Positions 43,333-53,325 of a stretch of 64,000 bases of DNA are shown in pieces. Source of the stretch: Oleidesulfovibrio alaskensis DSM 16109 (GTDB lineage: Bacteria; Desulfobacterota; Desulfovibrionia; Desulfovibrionales; Desulfovibrionaceae). Positions within the stretch are counted from its first letter, which is position 1. Each line of letters begins with the position of its first letter. A program made the translations under genes and the position numbers. The notes under the pieces were generated by a model. The model had not been told where the DNA came from, searched no databases, and saw nothing but the letters and a program-made list of their open reading frames with translations. The DNA is taken from contig NZ_KI519495.1 of the NCBI RefSeq assembly GCF_000482745.1, positions 62,001 to 126,000 on the forward strand, written 5' to 3'.

Positions 43333-44460
43333 TCAGTCCATTCCCATGGCCTTGCCGGCCTTTTTGAACATATTCTTGACCTTGCGCAGGGGTCTGTTCT
43401 CTTCCAGCCGCTCAAATTCGCGCAGCAGCTTTTCCTGCTCGTCATTGACGCTGGAAGGAATGCGCACAGTGACCTCAACCAGCAGCGCACCTGTCTGGCT
43501 GCTGCCGAGATGAGGCAGCCCCTTGCCGGCGATGCGGAACACTTCGCCGCTCTGGGTGCCGCGCGGAATATCCACGGTCACGGGATCATCCAGCGTGGGC
43601 ACTTCCACCTTGTCGCCCAGAATGGCCTGCACAAAGGAAATCTCTTTGCGCACCACAAGGTCCTGTCCCTGACGGCGGAAGGTTTTGTCGTCGTCCACCC
43701 GTATGACCACATACAGGTCGCCGGGGGGCCCCCCGTGCACGCCGGGTTCGCCTTCGCCGCGCAGACGCAGACGGTTGCCGGTATCCACTCCGGCGGGAAT
43801 GCGTACGGAAAGCTCACGGATGTCCTGCACCTGCCCGGCACCGCGGCAGCGCGGACACGGGTTGCGCACTATACGTCCTTCGCCGCGGCAGGCACTGCAG
43901 GGCATGGCCATCTGGAAAAAGCCCTGCTGGCGCACCACCTGTCCCGAACCGCCGCACTGGGGGCAGGTTTCGGGCTGTGTTCCCGGTGCCGCGCCGCTGC
44001 CCGAACAGTCGGGACAGGTCACATTTTTAGGAATGCGCAGGGTGACTTCGTCGCCCCGTGCCGCCTGTCTGAAAGAAATATTCAGATTGTAACGCAGATC
44101 GGAACCGGCCTGCGGACGCGGACCGCGCGCACCGCCCATGCCGGCGAACCCGAAAAGGTCTCCGAATATATCTCCGAAATGAGCGAAGATATCTTCCGTG
44201 CTGGAAAAGCCGCCGCCTCCGCCATAGCCGTTGCCGTTTACACCGGCATGGCCGAAGCGGTCGTACCGTGCGCGCTTTTCTGCGTCACGCAGCACGTCGT
44301 ATGCTTCCGCGGCTTCCTTGAATTTAGCTTCCGCTTCGGGGTTGTCAGGATTTCTGTCAGGATGAAATTCCATGGCCTTTTTGCGGTAGGCACGTTTTAT
44401 TTCATCGTCTGCGGCATCCCGCGAAACCCCGAGCACCTCGTAATAGTCACGCTGGCTCAT
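43333..44460 (-). CDS. dnaJ: Chaperone DnaJ
   Basis: A 375-residue type I J-protein. The J domain (1-70) has HPD in MEFHPDRNP. A Gly-rich linker (about 75-95) follows. The zinc-binding domain has four CxxCxGxG motifs (CPDCSGSG, CPQCGGSG, CSACRGEG, CPRCRGAG), and the rest is the C-terminal substrate-binding barrel. It stimulates DnaK ATPase. It lies 6 bases after rpoZ and 2 bases before moaC; dnaK and grpE are not in this window. Confidence 0.96.
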   Translation of the reverse strand: MSQRDYYEVLGVSRDAADDEIKRAYRKKAMEFHPDRNPDNPEAEAKFKEAAEAYDVLRDAEKRARYDRFGHAGVNGNGYGGGGGFSSTEDIFAHFGDIFGDLFGFAGMGGARGPRPQAGSDLRYNLNISFRQAARGDEVTLRIPKNVTCPDCSGSGAAPGTQPETCPQCGGSGQVVRQQGFFQMAMPCSACRGEGRIVRNPCPRCRGAGQVQDIRELSVRIPAGVDTGNRLRLRGEGEPGVHGGPPGDLYVVIRVDDDKTFRRQGQDLVVRKEISFVQAILGDKVEVPTLDDPVTVDIPRGTQSGEVFRIAGKGLPHLGSSQTGALLVEVTVRIPSSVNDEQEKLLREFERLEENRPLRKVKNMFKKAGKAMGMD

Positions 44461-44466
44461 GATGCT

Positions 44467-44688
44467 TTATTCGGCTCTGTTTTCCGCCGCGGCGGCGGAC
44501 AGCTCGTCTTCAGGCACAACCTTGGCGGCTGCGATTTCGCGCAGGGCGGTCACGATTTCCTTGTTTTTAGAGGGAACCAGAGGCTCGTATCCCTCGCGGA
44601 ACTGCTTCACGCGCTTGATAGCCATCTGTACAAGCAGAAAGCGGTTGCTTACGCGCTCCATGCAATCTTCTACGGTAATGCGTGCCAT
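44467..44688 (-). CDS. rpoZ: RNA polymerase omega subunit
   Basis: A 73-residue protein. MARITVEDCMERVSNRFLLV is the conserved omega N-terminus, and the helix KRVKQFREG follows the family pattern. It promotes assembly of RNA polymerase around the beta-prime C terminus. A clear AAGGAG precedes the ATG. It lies 33 bases downstream of the DUF4340 gene and 6 bases upstream of dnaJ, so DUF4340-rpoZ-dnaJ-moaC is likely one transcription unit. Confidence 0.93.
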   Translation of the reverse strand: MARITVEDCMERVSNRFLLVQMAIKRVKQFREGYEPLVPSKNKEIVTALREIAAAKVVPEDELSAAAAENRAE

Positions 44689-44721
44689 GTTAGACTCCTT
44701 GACGATATTGAATGCGGGCGG

Positions 44722-46134
44722 TCACTGCCCGTTTGCCTGTTCTGTGGCATTGGCGGCGGCAGAGGACGGTGCGGACGGAGGCTCTGTCTGCGGCATGACC
44801 GGATCCGGTGCCGGAGCGGGCACCCTGCTCAGCATGTCATCCACAAGACGCGTACCCACCGTAAACCACGGTCCCGTGTCGTCCACCCTGACCCGGCAAA
44901 ACCCCGCGGGCAGCGCCGGATCTTTATAAAAATACAAGGCAAGCGCCGCTGCGCCGCCCTCTCCGTACAGTTCCCACACAAGCCAGGGCACGGCCTGTTC
45001 CGGAGGCGTGTCCTGCGGCGGAAACTCGTACTGCAGCGACCCAAGTCCGTAGGTGATGACATCCAGCCCCAGCACGGTGCCGCCGGTTACCAGATCACGC
45101 CATCCCTGTTCCTTGCGCCCCAGCAGAAAGGTGGTTTCCACACCGTCTCTGCGCAGGGTTATCTTCTGCCCTTCCACCCCGTTCAGCGGACGTGAAAGCA
45201 CAGGGCGCTCGCTCATATCAAAGGCAGAGCGCGAAAGCTTGTCAACGCGGTCATCTTCCAGCAGCACAAAACCGGGCTGCCGGCTGGCCTGACACAAAAA
45301 AGAAGAACCGCCGTTGCCGGTATGATAAATGAGCACCTCTTCCGGCCGGGCTGCTCCCTGCCGCCACACACTGATGCGCAGCTGCGGGGGCGGCAGATCC
45401 TCCGGTGCAGTTTCCGTAAGACCGGAAGCCCTCATCCCCGTCAGCACATGCAGATAAAAATCGACAGCCTGCGAAGACACCTGCGCGTCTGTACCGGCCA
45501 GCTGCCCCGAAAAGGCAAATCCCGAAGCCGTACGGGCAACCTCCCACGCACCAATGCCGGGGCCTTCCACTGCCAGCCGGACAACCTGCGCGGCAGAAAC
45601 ACCCACAAGCCCCATATCACAGTACGATGCGGCCTCCGCCGAAAGCATGTCGCGGTACACGCTGTCCAGCAGGTACATGTCGTCGCCTTCCTGCGTGGCG
45701 CGGGCATACACGGTATGCTTGCGCCAGCCTTCGGCTCCCACATGAATGCTCCACTGCCTGCGCCCGTAAAACGTAAGACCGGTCAGATTTTTGTCCAGCC
45801 CGTAGGCTGCGGCTGCAGAAGGCTCGAACGCGCCCAGATGCTGCACGGGGCGGTTCTGCCGCACCGTGTCCACCAGCCGGTTCACGCGGGCGGAATCGGC
45901 AAGACACATCATACCTGTCTGCGGGTCCTGCACCACCCAGCGGCCGTCGCCGGATATCAGATCAAACGGCGTACCGCCGGAAATCATGGAAATGCGCGCA
46001 AGGGAGGAGACCGCAGGCACAGGCCAGGCGGAATCGGAAAACACCATCACGCGGCGCGTCCACCAGTAGCCCCCCGCGGCGACGAGTAAGGCAAGCCCCG
46101 TAACGGCCATCGTTACCAACAGGCGTCTGCTCAT
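44722..46134 (-). CDS. DUF4340 domain periplasmic membrane-anchored protein
   Basis: A 470-residue protein. One N-terminal helix (LLVTMAVTGLALLVAAGGYWW) anchors it; the rest is periplasmic and contains two repeats of a DUF4340-like beta-rich domain (first starting near WVVQDPQTGMMCLADSARVN, including the typical AAYGLDKNLTGLTFYG block). The C terminus is Pro/Ala-rich. DUF4340 proteins are usually linked to gliding/ABC-transport auxiliary genes; none is present here. No Shine-Dalgarno is clear at 46134, so the start is uncertain. Confidence 0.72.
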   Translation of the reverse strand: MSRRLLVTMAVTGLALLVAAGGYWWTRRVMVFSDSAWPVPAVSSLARISMISGGTPFDLISGDGRWVVQDPQTGMMCLADSARVNRLVDTVRQNRPVQHLGAFEPSAAAAYGLDKNLTGLTFYGRRQWSIHVGAEGWRKHTVYARATQEGDDMYLLDSVYRDMLSAEAASYCDMGLVGVSAAQVVRLAVEGPGIGAWEVARTASGFAFSGQLAGTDAQVSSQAVDFYLHVLTGMRASGLTETAPEDLPPPQLRISVWRQGAARPEEVLIYHTGNGGSSFLCQASRQPGFVLLEDDRVDKLSRSAFDMSERPVLSRPLNGVEGQKITLRRDGVETTFLLGRKEQGWRDLVTGGTVLGLDVITYGLGSLQYEFPPQDTPPEQAVPWLVWELYGEGGAAALALYFYKDPALPAGFCRVRVDDTGPWFTVGTRLVDDMLSRVPAPAPDPVMPQTEPPSAPSSAAANATEQANGQ

Positions 46135-46514
46135 GAGTGCACTTGTATCTATAAAAATAAAAAGGCATACCGCGAAGCGGGCGGCCGGTTTTCCGGTAAT
46201 GCTGTGCCGCAGCGCCGTGTCGCGCGTCCTGCCGGTATTGTTGTATTCTGCGTGGTTCGTCCTTACGGCACGCAACACGCCAAGCTGCACAGCTTACCCG
46301 CAGCGCTTGTCGCTGTCAATACCTGACACAGCATATCATAAACGGGCAGGCGCTTCCACCCTGCGCTCAAAATGTGTCCGCATGTGCAACCGTCACCTTT
46401 TCCGGCCGCAGCGGCACTGCACAAACTTGCATCGCACGGCGGAAGCAGGTATCTCACCCCGCGCCGGTCCACGGCACACTCTGCCGTCAGCGGCACACAG
46501 CGGGGAATCCATAC
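46135..46514. other. Divergent intergenic region DUF4340 / ttcA-like
   Basis: A 380-bp spacer with small 4-bp-stem hairpins (CCGC-GAA-GCGG at 46170-46180, CCGG-TTTT-CCGG at 46185-46196) near the DUF4340 start, and a minus-strand TATAGA hexamer (plus-strand 46148-46153). No convincing promoter pair or gene is visible, and in-frame extensions of the flanking genes into it lack protein-like features. Confidence 0.4.
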
Positions 46515-47267
46515 ATGGGTAAAGAACAGCTCAACTACGCACAGAAACAATGCATCGCCAGCGCGGGCAAGCTCATGCAGACCACCGGCATGCTGTACCC
46601 CGGCGCCCGGGTCGGGGTGGCGGTATCAGGCGGCATGGACAGCTGGGTGCTGCTGCAGGTGCTGCTGTACAGACAGCGCATTGTCCCTTTTCACTTTGAA
46701 ATAATGGCCCTGCATGTCAATCCCGGCTTTGACCCGCAAAGCCATGCCCCGCTGCTGGAATGGCTGCACCGCAACGGCGTGGCCGGCCATGTGGAGCTGA
46801 CGGACCACGGCCCGCGCGCCCATTCTCCGGAAAACAGACGCAACTCGCCGTGCTTTTATTGCGCCATGCTGCGCCGCAAGCACCTTTTTGACCTGTGCGG
46901 CAGGTACAACCTGACGCATCTGGCCTTCGGCCATAATGCCGACGATCTTGTGGCCACATTTTATATGAATCTGTACGAAGGCGGACGGGTGGAAGGCATG
47001 GGCATGTGCGAAGACTTTTTCGGCGGCAGGCTTAAAGTCATCCGGCCGCTGATGCTGGTGGAAAAATCTGTCATCCATCGTGCGGTGCGCGCATGGGAAC
47101 TGCCGCTGTGGACAAACCCCTGTCCTTCGGCTTTCAACTCGCGCCGCAGCGAGGTCATGGATGAATTTAAAGCCATGTGTAAAAACAACAAAACAATGAA
47201 AAGTAATGTTTTCAATGGGTTGATACGCTGGCAGCTTGACTTGACACGTAAAGCGCAATCAAAGTAA
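46515..47267 (+). CDS. TtcA-family tRNA 2-thiocytidine biosynthesis-like protein
   Basis: A 250-residue PP-loop ATPase. GVAVSGGMDSWVLL near residue 40 is the SGGxDS ATP-pyrophosphatase loop. CFYCAMLRRKHLF gives a CxxC pair and NPCPSAF a third cysteine, the three ligands of the [4Fe-4S] cluster in TtcA; FGHNADD is the conserved GHxxDD. E. coli TtcA is about 60 residues longer. It should thiolate tRNA C32. No clear Shine-Dalgarno; ATG at 46515 chosen from alignment to family start. Confidence 0.85.
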   Translation: MGKEQLNYAQKQCIASAGKLMQTTGMLYPGARVGVAVSGGMDSWVLLQVLLYRQRIVPFHFEIMALHVNPGFDPQSHAPLLEWLHRNGVAGHVELTDHGPRAHSPENRRNSPCFYCAMLRRKHLFDLCGRYNLTHLAFGHNADDLVATFYMNLYEGGRVEGMGMCEDFFGGRLKVIRPLMLVEKSVIHRAVRAWELPLWTNPCPSAFNSRRSEVMDEFKAMCKNNKTMKSNVFNGLIRWQLDLTRKAQSK

Positions 47268-47330
47268 CTAGTATCGTTGATCCGCCTGTCCTGTTCCGGC
47301 GGCACGAACTGACACCATAACCCCCCGGCT

Positions 47331-48233
47331 ATGCTTTTTAACAAATACCACATTGTCATCTTCAAAGGCGATCAGGGCTGCTGCAGCAAACTACGGCTGC
47401 GCGGGTGGCTGCTGTGCGCCCTGTTGCTTGTCATGGCCGGTCTTGTGGGCAGCAATATCTACTTTGCCAAATACTACTCGCAGTATCACACCCTGCGGGA
47501 CAAGCTGGCATCGTCTGAAAAGCTGGTGGACGAACAGAATGTGCAGATTCTCAGCATGGCGGGCAAGCTGAAGAGCATCCGCGACGACCTGCAGCGCATC
47601 CGGCAGTTCGACTCCAAACTGCGCATCATGATCAACATGGACAGAGAGCCTGCGGAAACCTCTTCCGTCGGCGGTGCCCGCACAGACGATTTTTCCAGCG
47701 ACTACCTGCCCATTCACCGGCAGGAACTGCTGGCCCGCAAAATGCACAGCTTTCTCAAGCAGCTTAACACCGAAGTACGGCTTGAAGAAGTCAAACAGCA
47801 GGAACTGCTGAACGCCCTTAACGAAAACCGCGAACTGCTGGCCGCCACGCCTTCCATCTGGCCCACCGAAGGCTGGATAACCTCTCCCTTCGGCCCGCGG
47901 CGGTCTCCCTTTACGGGACGCAAGGACTTTCACAAGGGACTGGATATTTCCAACCGTCCCGGCACCCCCATATACGCTCCGGCCAACGGCGAAGTTCTGT
48001 TCACCGGAACAGATGGCGCCTACGGCCGTACCGTGCTCGTCCGGCACAGCGCCGGCATTGTCACCCGCTATGCCCACCTGCGCAGCTCTGCAGTTAAAAA
48101 AGGGCAGAAAGTGGCCCGGGGCGAGCTCATCGCCTACATGGGCAATACCGGCCGCAGCACCGGTCCGCACCTGCACTACGAGGTACGCCTGAACGGTGTG
48201 TGCGTCGATCCCATGCGCTACATCCTCAACTAG
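47331..48233 (+). CDS. M23 (LytM) family metallopeptidase with coiled coil
   Basis: A 300-residue cell-envelope protein. An N-terminal membrane anchor (LLCALLLVMAGLVGSNIYFA) is followed by a coiled coil (about residues 50-95: LRDKLASSEKLVDEQN, KLKSIRDDLQRIRQF). The C-terminal LytM domain has SPFGPRRSPFTGRKDFHKGLDIS (H-x3-D) and GPHLHYEVR (HxH), so the zinc ligands are complete and it should cut peptidoglycan peptides. It is followed by a strong terminator; nearest neighbour is the ttcA-like gene 63 bases upstream. Confidence 0.9.
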   Translation: MLFNKYHIVIFKGDQGCCSKLRLRGWLLCALLLVMAGLVGSNIYFAKYYSQYHTLRDKLASSEKLVDEQNVQILSMAGKLKSIRDDLQRIRQFDSKLRIMINMDREPAETSSVGGARTDDFSSDYLPIHRQELLARKMHSFLKQLNTEVRLEEVKQQELLNALNENRELLAATPSIWPTEGWITSPFGPRRSPFTGRKDFHKGLDISNRPGTPIYAPANGEVLFTGTDGAYGRTVLVRHSAGIVTRYAHLRSSAVKKGQKVARGELIAYMGNTGRSTGPHLHYEVRLNGVCVDPMRYILN

Positions 48234-48246
48234 ACTTCCCGACTTC

Positions 48247-48271
48247 AAGCCCTGCCCTGCAGGGCTTTTTT
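48247..48271 (+). terminator. Intrinsic terminator after the M23 gene
   Basis: AAGCCCTGC (48247-48255), loop CCT, GCAGGGCTT (48259-48267), then T residues to 48271. Confidence 0.9.
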
Positions 48272-48386
48272 CTGCATCCGCCGTGCAGACCGGCGATGTT
48301 TATAACATCCGCAACCTGTGCGCCTCAGTGCGCCTGTGTTATGGTCTGTCTGTCATGCGCAGTCGCGCACGGCAGGAAGGTGCCTT

Positions 48387-49214
48387 ATGAAACGGCCCGT
48401 CGGCCTCTTTGTCAGCAGTATCTCAGCGGTGCTCATCATATTCCTTTGTGCGCCGGTCAGCGCCGATGACCGGCAGGAGCTTGCTCCGCTGCTGTTCGCA
48501 ACGCAGGAATTTCCGCCCTATGCCTATACCGAACACGGCAGACCTGCGGGAACGGTGGTAAAAGCAGTGCTGGCCGCCTGCGCAGAAGCGGGATTCCCCT
48601 GTTCGGTAGCCGTCTATCCGTGGGGCCGCGCCCAGAGCAAAGTCAGAAACGGGCAGGCTGACGGACTTTTTCCTGTCGTACGCACCCGCAGCAGGGACCG
48701 CTGGCTCAGGTTCAGTGTGCCCGTCAGCACCGTGGAATACGGTTTTTTCGTACACGAAAATGATCCCGTCCAGCTGGTGTCTGCAGCGGACATGGCAGGA
48801 TACAGAGTAAGCGTTTACGGTCCTTCCAACACATCACAGACGCTTGAAGCGCTGAACCGCAACCGCATGTTCACCATAGACAGACAACCTGCCAGCCTGA
48901 CCGGCTTCCTCAAACTGGAGAAAGGCCGCGTCGATGCCGTATTTTCAAACAAAGCCGTGGGGGAAACGCTCATATCCCTGCATAACCTGCGCGGACTGCG
49001 CTATGCCGGAACAGCAGCCACGACTTACTACTATGTGGGTTTTTCCAGAAAAACCATACGGGATCCGGTGCTGAAGCGCTTCAACGAGGCGCTGCGGAGC
49101 CTGCCCGCACATTACGGACTGCCCGTGCCTGACCCGCTCCGGCAGGACGGAGACGATGCACAGCCTGCTTCCGCCGGAGCAGAGGAGCAGGCCGGCAACG
49201 CTGCCGGCGAGTGA
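48387..49214 (+). CDS. Family 3 periplasmic solute-binding protein
   Basis: A 275-residue secreted protein. The ATG at 48387 follows GGCAGGAAGG, and the signal peptide ends at PVSA before DDRQ. The mature domain (LLFATQEFPPYAYTEHGRPAGTVVKAV, VYPWGRAQSKVRNGQADGLFPV) belongs to the SBP_bac_3 superfamily seen in amino-acid and other small-molecule importers. Residues after about 245 form an acidic, Ala-rich tail. No ABC permease or ATPase lies nearby, so it is an orphan that may serve a remote transporter or signalling protein. Confidence 0.82.
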   Translation: MKRPVGLFVSSISAVLIIFLCAPVSADDRQELAPLLFATQEFPPYAYTEHGRPAGTVVKAVLAACAEAGFPCSVAVYPWGRAQSKVRNGQADGLFPVVRTRSRDRWLRFSVPVSTVEYGFFVHENDPVQLVSAADMAGYRVSVYGPSNTSQTLEALNRNRMFTIDRQPASLTGFLKLEKGRVDAVFSNKAVGETLISLHNLRGLRYAGTAATTYYYVGFSRKTIRDPVLKRFNEALRSLPAHYGLPVPDPLRQDGDDAQPASAGAEEQAGNAAGE

Positions 49215-49344
49215 AAGAAGTGCATCCGCAGGGGGGCACGCGGCCCTTCTGCATAGACACCATGACATGCCGCACGTACCATGTGCAGACGCACCGCCGC
49301 AAAAATATTCCCCGCCGCACCAATGTCACCATGAAGGAGAAGCC

Positions 49345-50745
<1,401 letters not shown>

Positions 50746-50757
50746 CTGCCTGCGGCT

Positions 50758-52443
50758 TCAACAGGCCTGCTGCTGTGCCCCCGCGCCACGGCCGGCTGTG
50801 TACGGCAGCAGTATGCGGAAGCAGGCTCCGCCCGATTCCGGAGAAATCATATGAAACTCTCCACCGTGGCGGTCCACCACGATATGAAAGGAAACTGAGA
50901 GGCCCAGTCCGGTACCTTTGCCCGGCGGCTTGGTGGTAAAAAACGGATCAAACACCCGTTTTGAGATGTCTTCGGGGATTCCCGGCCCGTTGTCTTCCAC
51001 TTCTATGCACACGCCCGTCTCCAGAGCAGCCGTGCGGATGCACAGCCGCGGGGTTCTGTTCTGCATGACTTCGGGAGTCATGGCCTGCGCGGCGTTGTGA
51101 AACAGGTTCAGCAGCACCTGTTCAATTTCCTGCGCAGCGCAGGGAATCTGCGGCAGCGACGACGCGAAACAGCGCTCCACCTGCACATTGCGGAAATCCC
51201 ATGCGTCGTGCAGATCATAACTTTTTTCGGCCAGTTCCAGCGCGGCAGCAATAAGCCGGTGCACGTCTGCGGGCTGTTTTTCACCGCTCTGGCGGCTGAA
51301 ATCCAGCATATCACGCACAATGACGGCGGCACGGCGTCCGGCATGTTCTATGCCGTCCAAAAAATACAGAATCCTGCGCTGTTCCATGTAACGTCCCAGA
51401 GCGGCCAGCGTAAGACCCGTTTCGTGCGCGGCCCGCACGTTGGCGGGCAGAGCGCCGTCCAGTCTGCGGCGCACGGTATCCACCCCCTGCAGCACTGCCC
51501 CCAGTGGATTGTTCAGTTCATGCGCCATACCTGCGGCCATGCTGCCCAGCGAGAGCATTTTTTCGCTCTGCACCATCAGGTTTTCCATACGGTCACGCAC
51601 CGAAACATCGTCCAGCCGCACAACCGCACCCCCTGCCTGCGGCACGGGGTGGATATGCAGGTCCCGCACGATGGTTGTGCCCTGCGGCAGAGTCACCCGT
51701 TCGCGCAGGCGCGTGTAGGTTTCGCCGTCCTGCATGACGCGGTGCAGCAGAGCAGCATCTACGGACAGCTGCTCAAGCGGCTGCGTAAAGTCACGGCCGG
51801 TCACTTCGCCCTCGGGCAGACCGGAAAGCCGTTCCGCCGCAGGATTCCACAAGATGATGTGCCCCCCGGCGCTTATCCCCACAATGGCCGAAGGCAGCGC
51901 CCCCATGAGGGCCTGCAGGCGGTTGCGGCTGCGGGCCAGCTCCAGCCGCTGGTCTCTGTTCTCGCACAGCCGCTGATGACTGCGCAGAGCGGAAAACACG
52001 GCAGTCTTGAGCCGCTGCGACGTCAGTCCGCTTTTGTCGCGGTAATCATCTATGTCGTAATCCATCATGATGCGCTCTTCCGGCGCCTGTCCCGGATGCC
52101 CGGTGCAGAGCACTATTCTTGTCTCCGCAAGGGCCGGAAGATCACGGATGCAGCGCACAAGCTCCAGTCCGGCGTTATCGGTCTCCATCACCACATCAAG
52201 AAGAACCAGAGCATAGGTGTTCCGGCGGAGCTTCTCTTCCGCACCGGCCGCACTGCCGGCATGATCAAGCCGTATGCTGCGCTCGTCAAACACCAGATGC
52301 TGCAGCACCATGCGGGTCACCGCATGGACAGCCTCGTCGTCATCCACCACAAGGATATCCCATGCACCGCCGGCGGACTGCCGCGGTGCCTCATGTGCGT
52401 CATCGGGGGCAAAAAGGATGATTTCATCTTGTAGCTGGCTCAT
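50758..52443 (-). CDS. REC-PAS-histidine kinase
   Basis: A 561-residue soluble signalling protein with an N-terminal receiver (D83 in LLDVVMETD; acidic VVDDDEAVH). The region after it (DYDIDDYRDKSGLTSQRLKTAVFSALRSHQ) resembles the segment found in DUF3369 response regulators. A PAS domain follows (LMGALPSAIVGISAGGHIILWN). The kinase has H308 in MAHELNNPLGAV, the HisKA_2/NtrB-like form, and an HATPase with NLFHNAAQAM, DNGPGIP and GTGLGLSV. Input is via REC and PAS, output via another receiver. It is divergent from satP. Confidence 0.88.
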   Translation of the reverse strand: MSQLQDEIILFAPDDAHEAPRQSAGGAWDILVVDDDEAVHAVTRMVLQHLVFDERSIRLDHAGSAAGAEEKLRRNTYALVLLDVVMETDNAGLELVRCIRDLPALAETRIVLCTGHPGQAPEERIMMDYDIDDYRDKSGLTSQRLKTAVFSALRSHQRLCENRDQRLELARSRNRLQALMGALPSAIVGISAGGHIILWNPAAERLSGLPEGEVTGRDFTQPLEQLSVDAALLHRVMQDGETYTRLRERVTLPQGTTIVRDLHIHPVPQAGGAVVRLDDVSVRDRMENLMVQSEKMLSLGSMAAGMAHELNNPLGAVLQGVDTVRRRLDGALPANVRAAHETGLTLAALGRYMEQRRILYFLDGIEHAGRRAAVIVRDMLDFSRQSGEKQPADVHRLIAAALELAEKSYDLHDAWDFRNVQVERCFASSLPQIPCAAQEIEQVLLNLFHNAAQAMTPEVMQNRTPRLCIRTAALETGVCIEVEDNGPGIPEDISKRVFDPFFTTKPPGKGTGLGLSVSFHIVVDRHGGEFHMISPESGGACFRILLPYTAGRGAGAQQQAC

Positions 52444-52534
52444 GACCACCTGCACGGCGCACCCGCTGAAACGGTGCTGCCGGTTTCAGATTACAGACCT
52501 TGCCACAGTATCCTCCGCGCGGGTCAACGTCGAG

Positions 52535-52547
52535 TATAACTGTTATA
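52535..52547. promoter_or_regulatory. Palindrome between the kinase and satP genes
   Basis: TATAAC-T-GTTATA (52535-52547) is a 13-bp AT-rich palindrome in the 277-bp divergent spacer between the kinase (start 52443) and satP (start 52721). It may be an operator or part of a -10 region; no regulator can be named. Confidence 0.35.
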
Positions 52548-52720
52548 ACCGCGTGCCTGTGCCAGAATGTGACACAGGCCTGCCGCCGCCGCATATGCAG
52601 CGGCACCTGCCAAAAAGCGAGCGGGCACGTCAGTACCCTTTGCCAATACGGCAAACTCCATATATAGCCCGCTGACTGAGCAAACAGCCTCAGACACCAC
52701 ATCACCAAGGAGTCATCACA

Positions 52721-53272
52721 ATGGAGCACAAGCTTGCCAATCCGGCCCCTCTCGGGCTTATGGGGTTCGGAATGACAACAATTCTGCTGAACATCCACAA
52801 TGCAGGATTTTTCCCCATCGGTTCCATGATTCTGGCCATGGGCTTTTTCTACGGGGGCATAGCCCAGATCATCGCGGGCATCATGGAATTTAAAAAAGGC
52901 AATACCTTCGGGCTTACTGCCTTCACTTCCTACGGACTTTTCTGGCTCACGCTGGTGGTACTCATCGTACTGCCCAAAACAGGGCTTGCCGAACCGGCAC
53001 CCCACGCCTTCATGGGCTGGTATCTTTTCCTGTGGGGAGTCTTCACGCTGTTCATGTACCTCGGCACGCGTGAAGGTTCGCCGGTGCTGCGCTTTGTATT
53101 CCTTTCGCTGACGGTGCTGTTCATGCTGCTTGCCGTGCGCGACTGGACCGGCAGTGAAACCATAGGCACCATTGCCGGTTTTGAGGGCATCATCTGCGGC
53201 GCAAGCGCCTTTTATCTGGCCATGGCCGAAGTGCTGCACGAAGTACGCGGCCGCAAGATTCTTCCTTACTAA
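52721..53272 (+). CDS. satP: GPR1/FUN34/YaaH-family acetate/succinate transporter
   Basis: A 183-residue inner-membrane protein with six helices. The N-terminal NPAPLGLMGFGMTTILL is the family signature (NPAPLGLxGF), and the helix MGFFYGGIAQIIAGIMEFKKGNTFG is strongly conserved. Family members form hexameric acetate or succinate channels. A strong AAGGAG precedes the ATG. Acetate is the end product of incomplete oxidation in Desulfovibrio, so an export or re-uptake role is reasonable but inferred. The neighbouring sensor kinase is divergent. Confidence 0.9.
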   Translation: MEHKLANPAPLGLMGFGMTTILLNIHNAGFFPIGSMILAMGFFYGGIAQIIAGIMEFKKGNTFGLTAFTSYGLFWLTLVVLIVLPKTGLAEPAPHAFMGWYLFLWGVFTLFMYLGTREGSPVLRFVFLSLTVLFMLLAVRDWTGSETIGTIAGFEGIICGASAFYLAMAEVLHEVRGRKILPY

Positions 53273-53280
53273 AACAACAC

Positions 53281-53314
53281 AGCGGCCGGTCCGTGTGCAT
53301 ACGGACCGGCCGCT
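53281..53314. terminator. Strong hairpin between convergent genes
   Basis: AGCGGCCGGTCCGT (53281-53294) pairs perfectly over 14 bp with ACGGACCGGCCGCT (53301-53314), loop GTGCAT. T-rich sequence lies nearby on both strands (plus 53321-53325; minus TGTTTTAG), so it probably ends both satP and the SDR gene. Confidence 0.8.
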
Positions 53315-53325
53315 GCCGTACTTTT

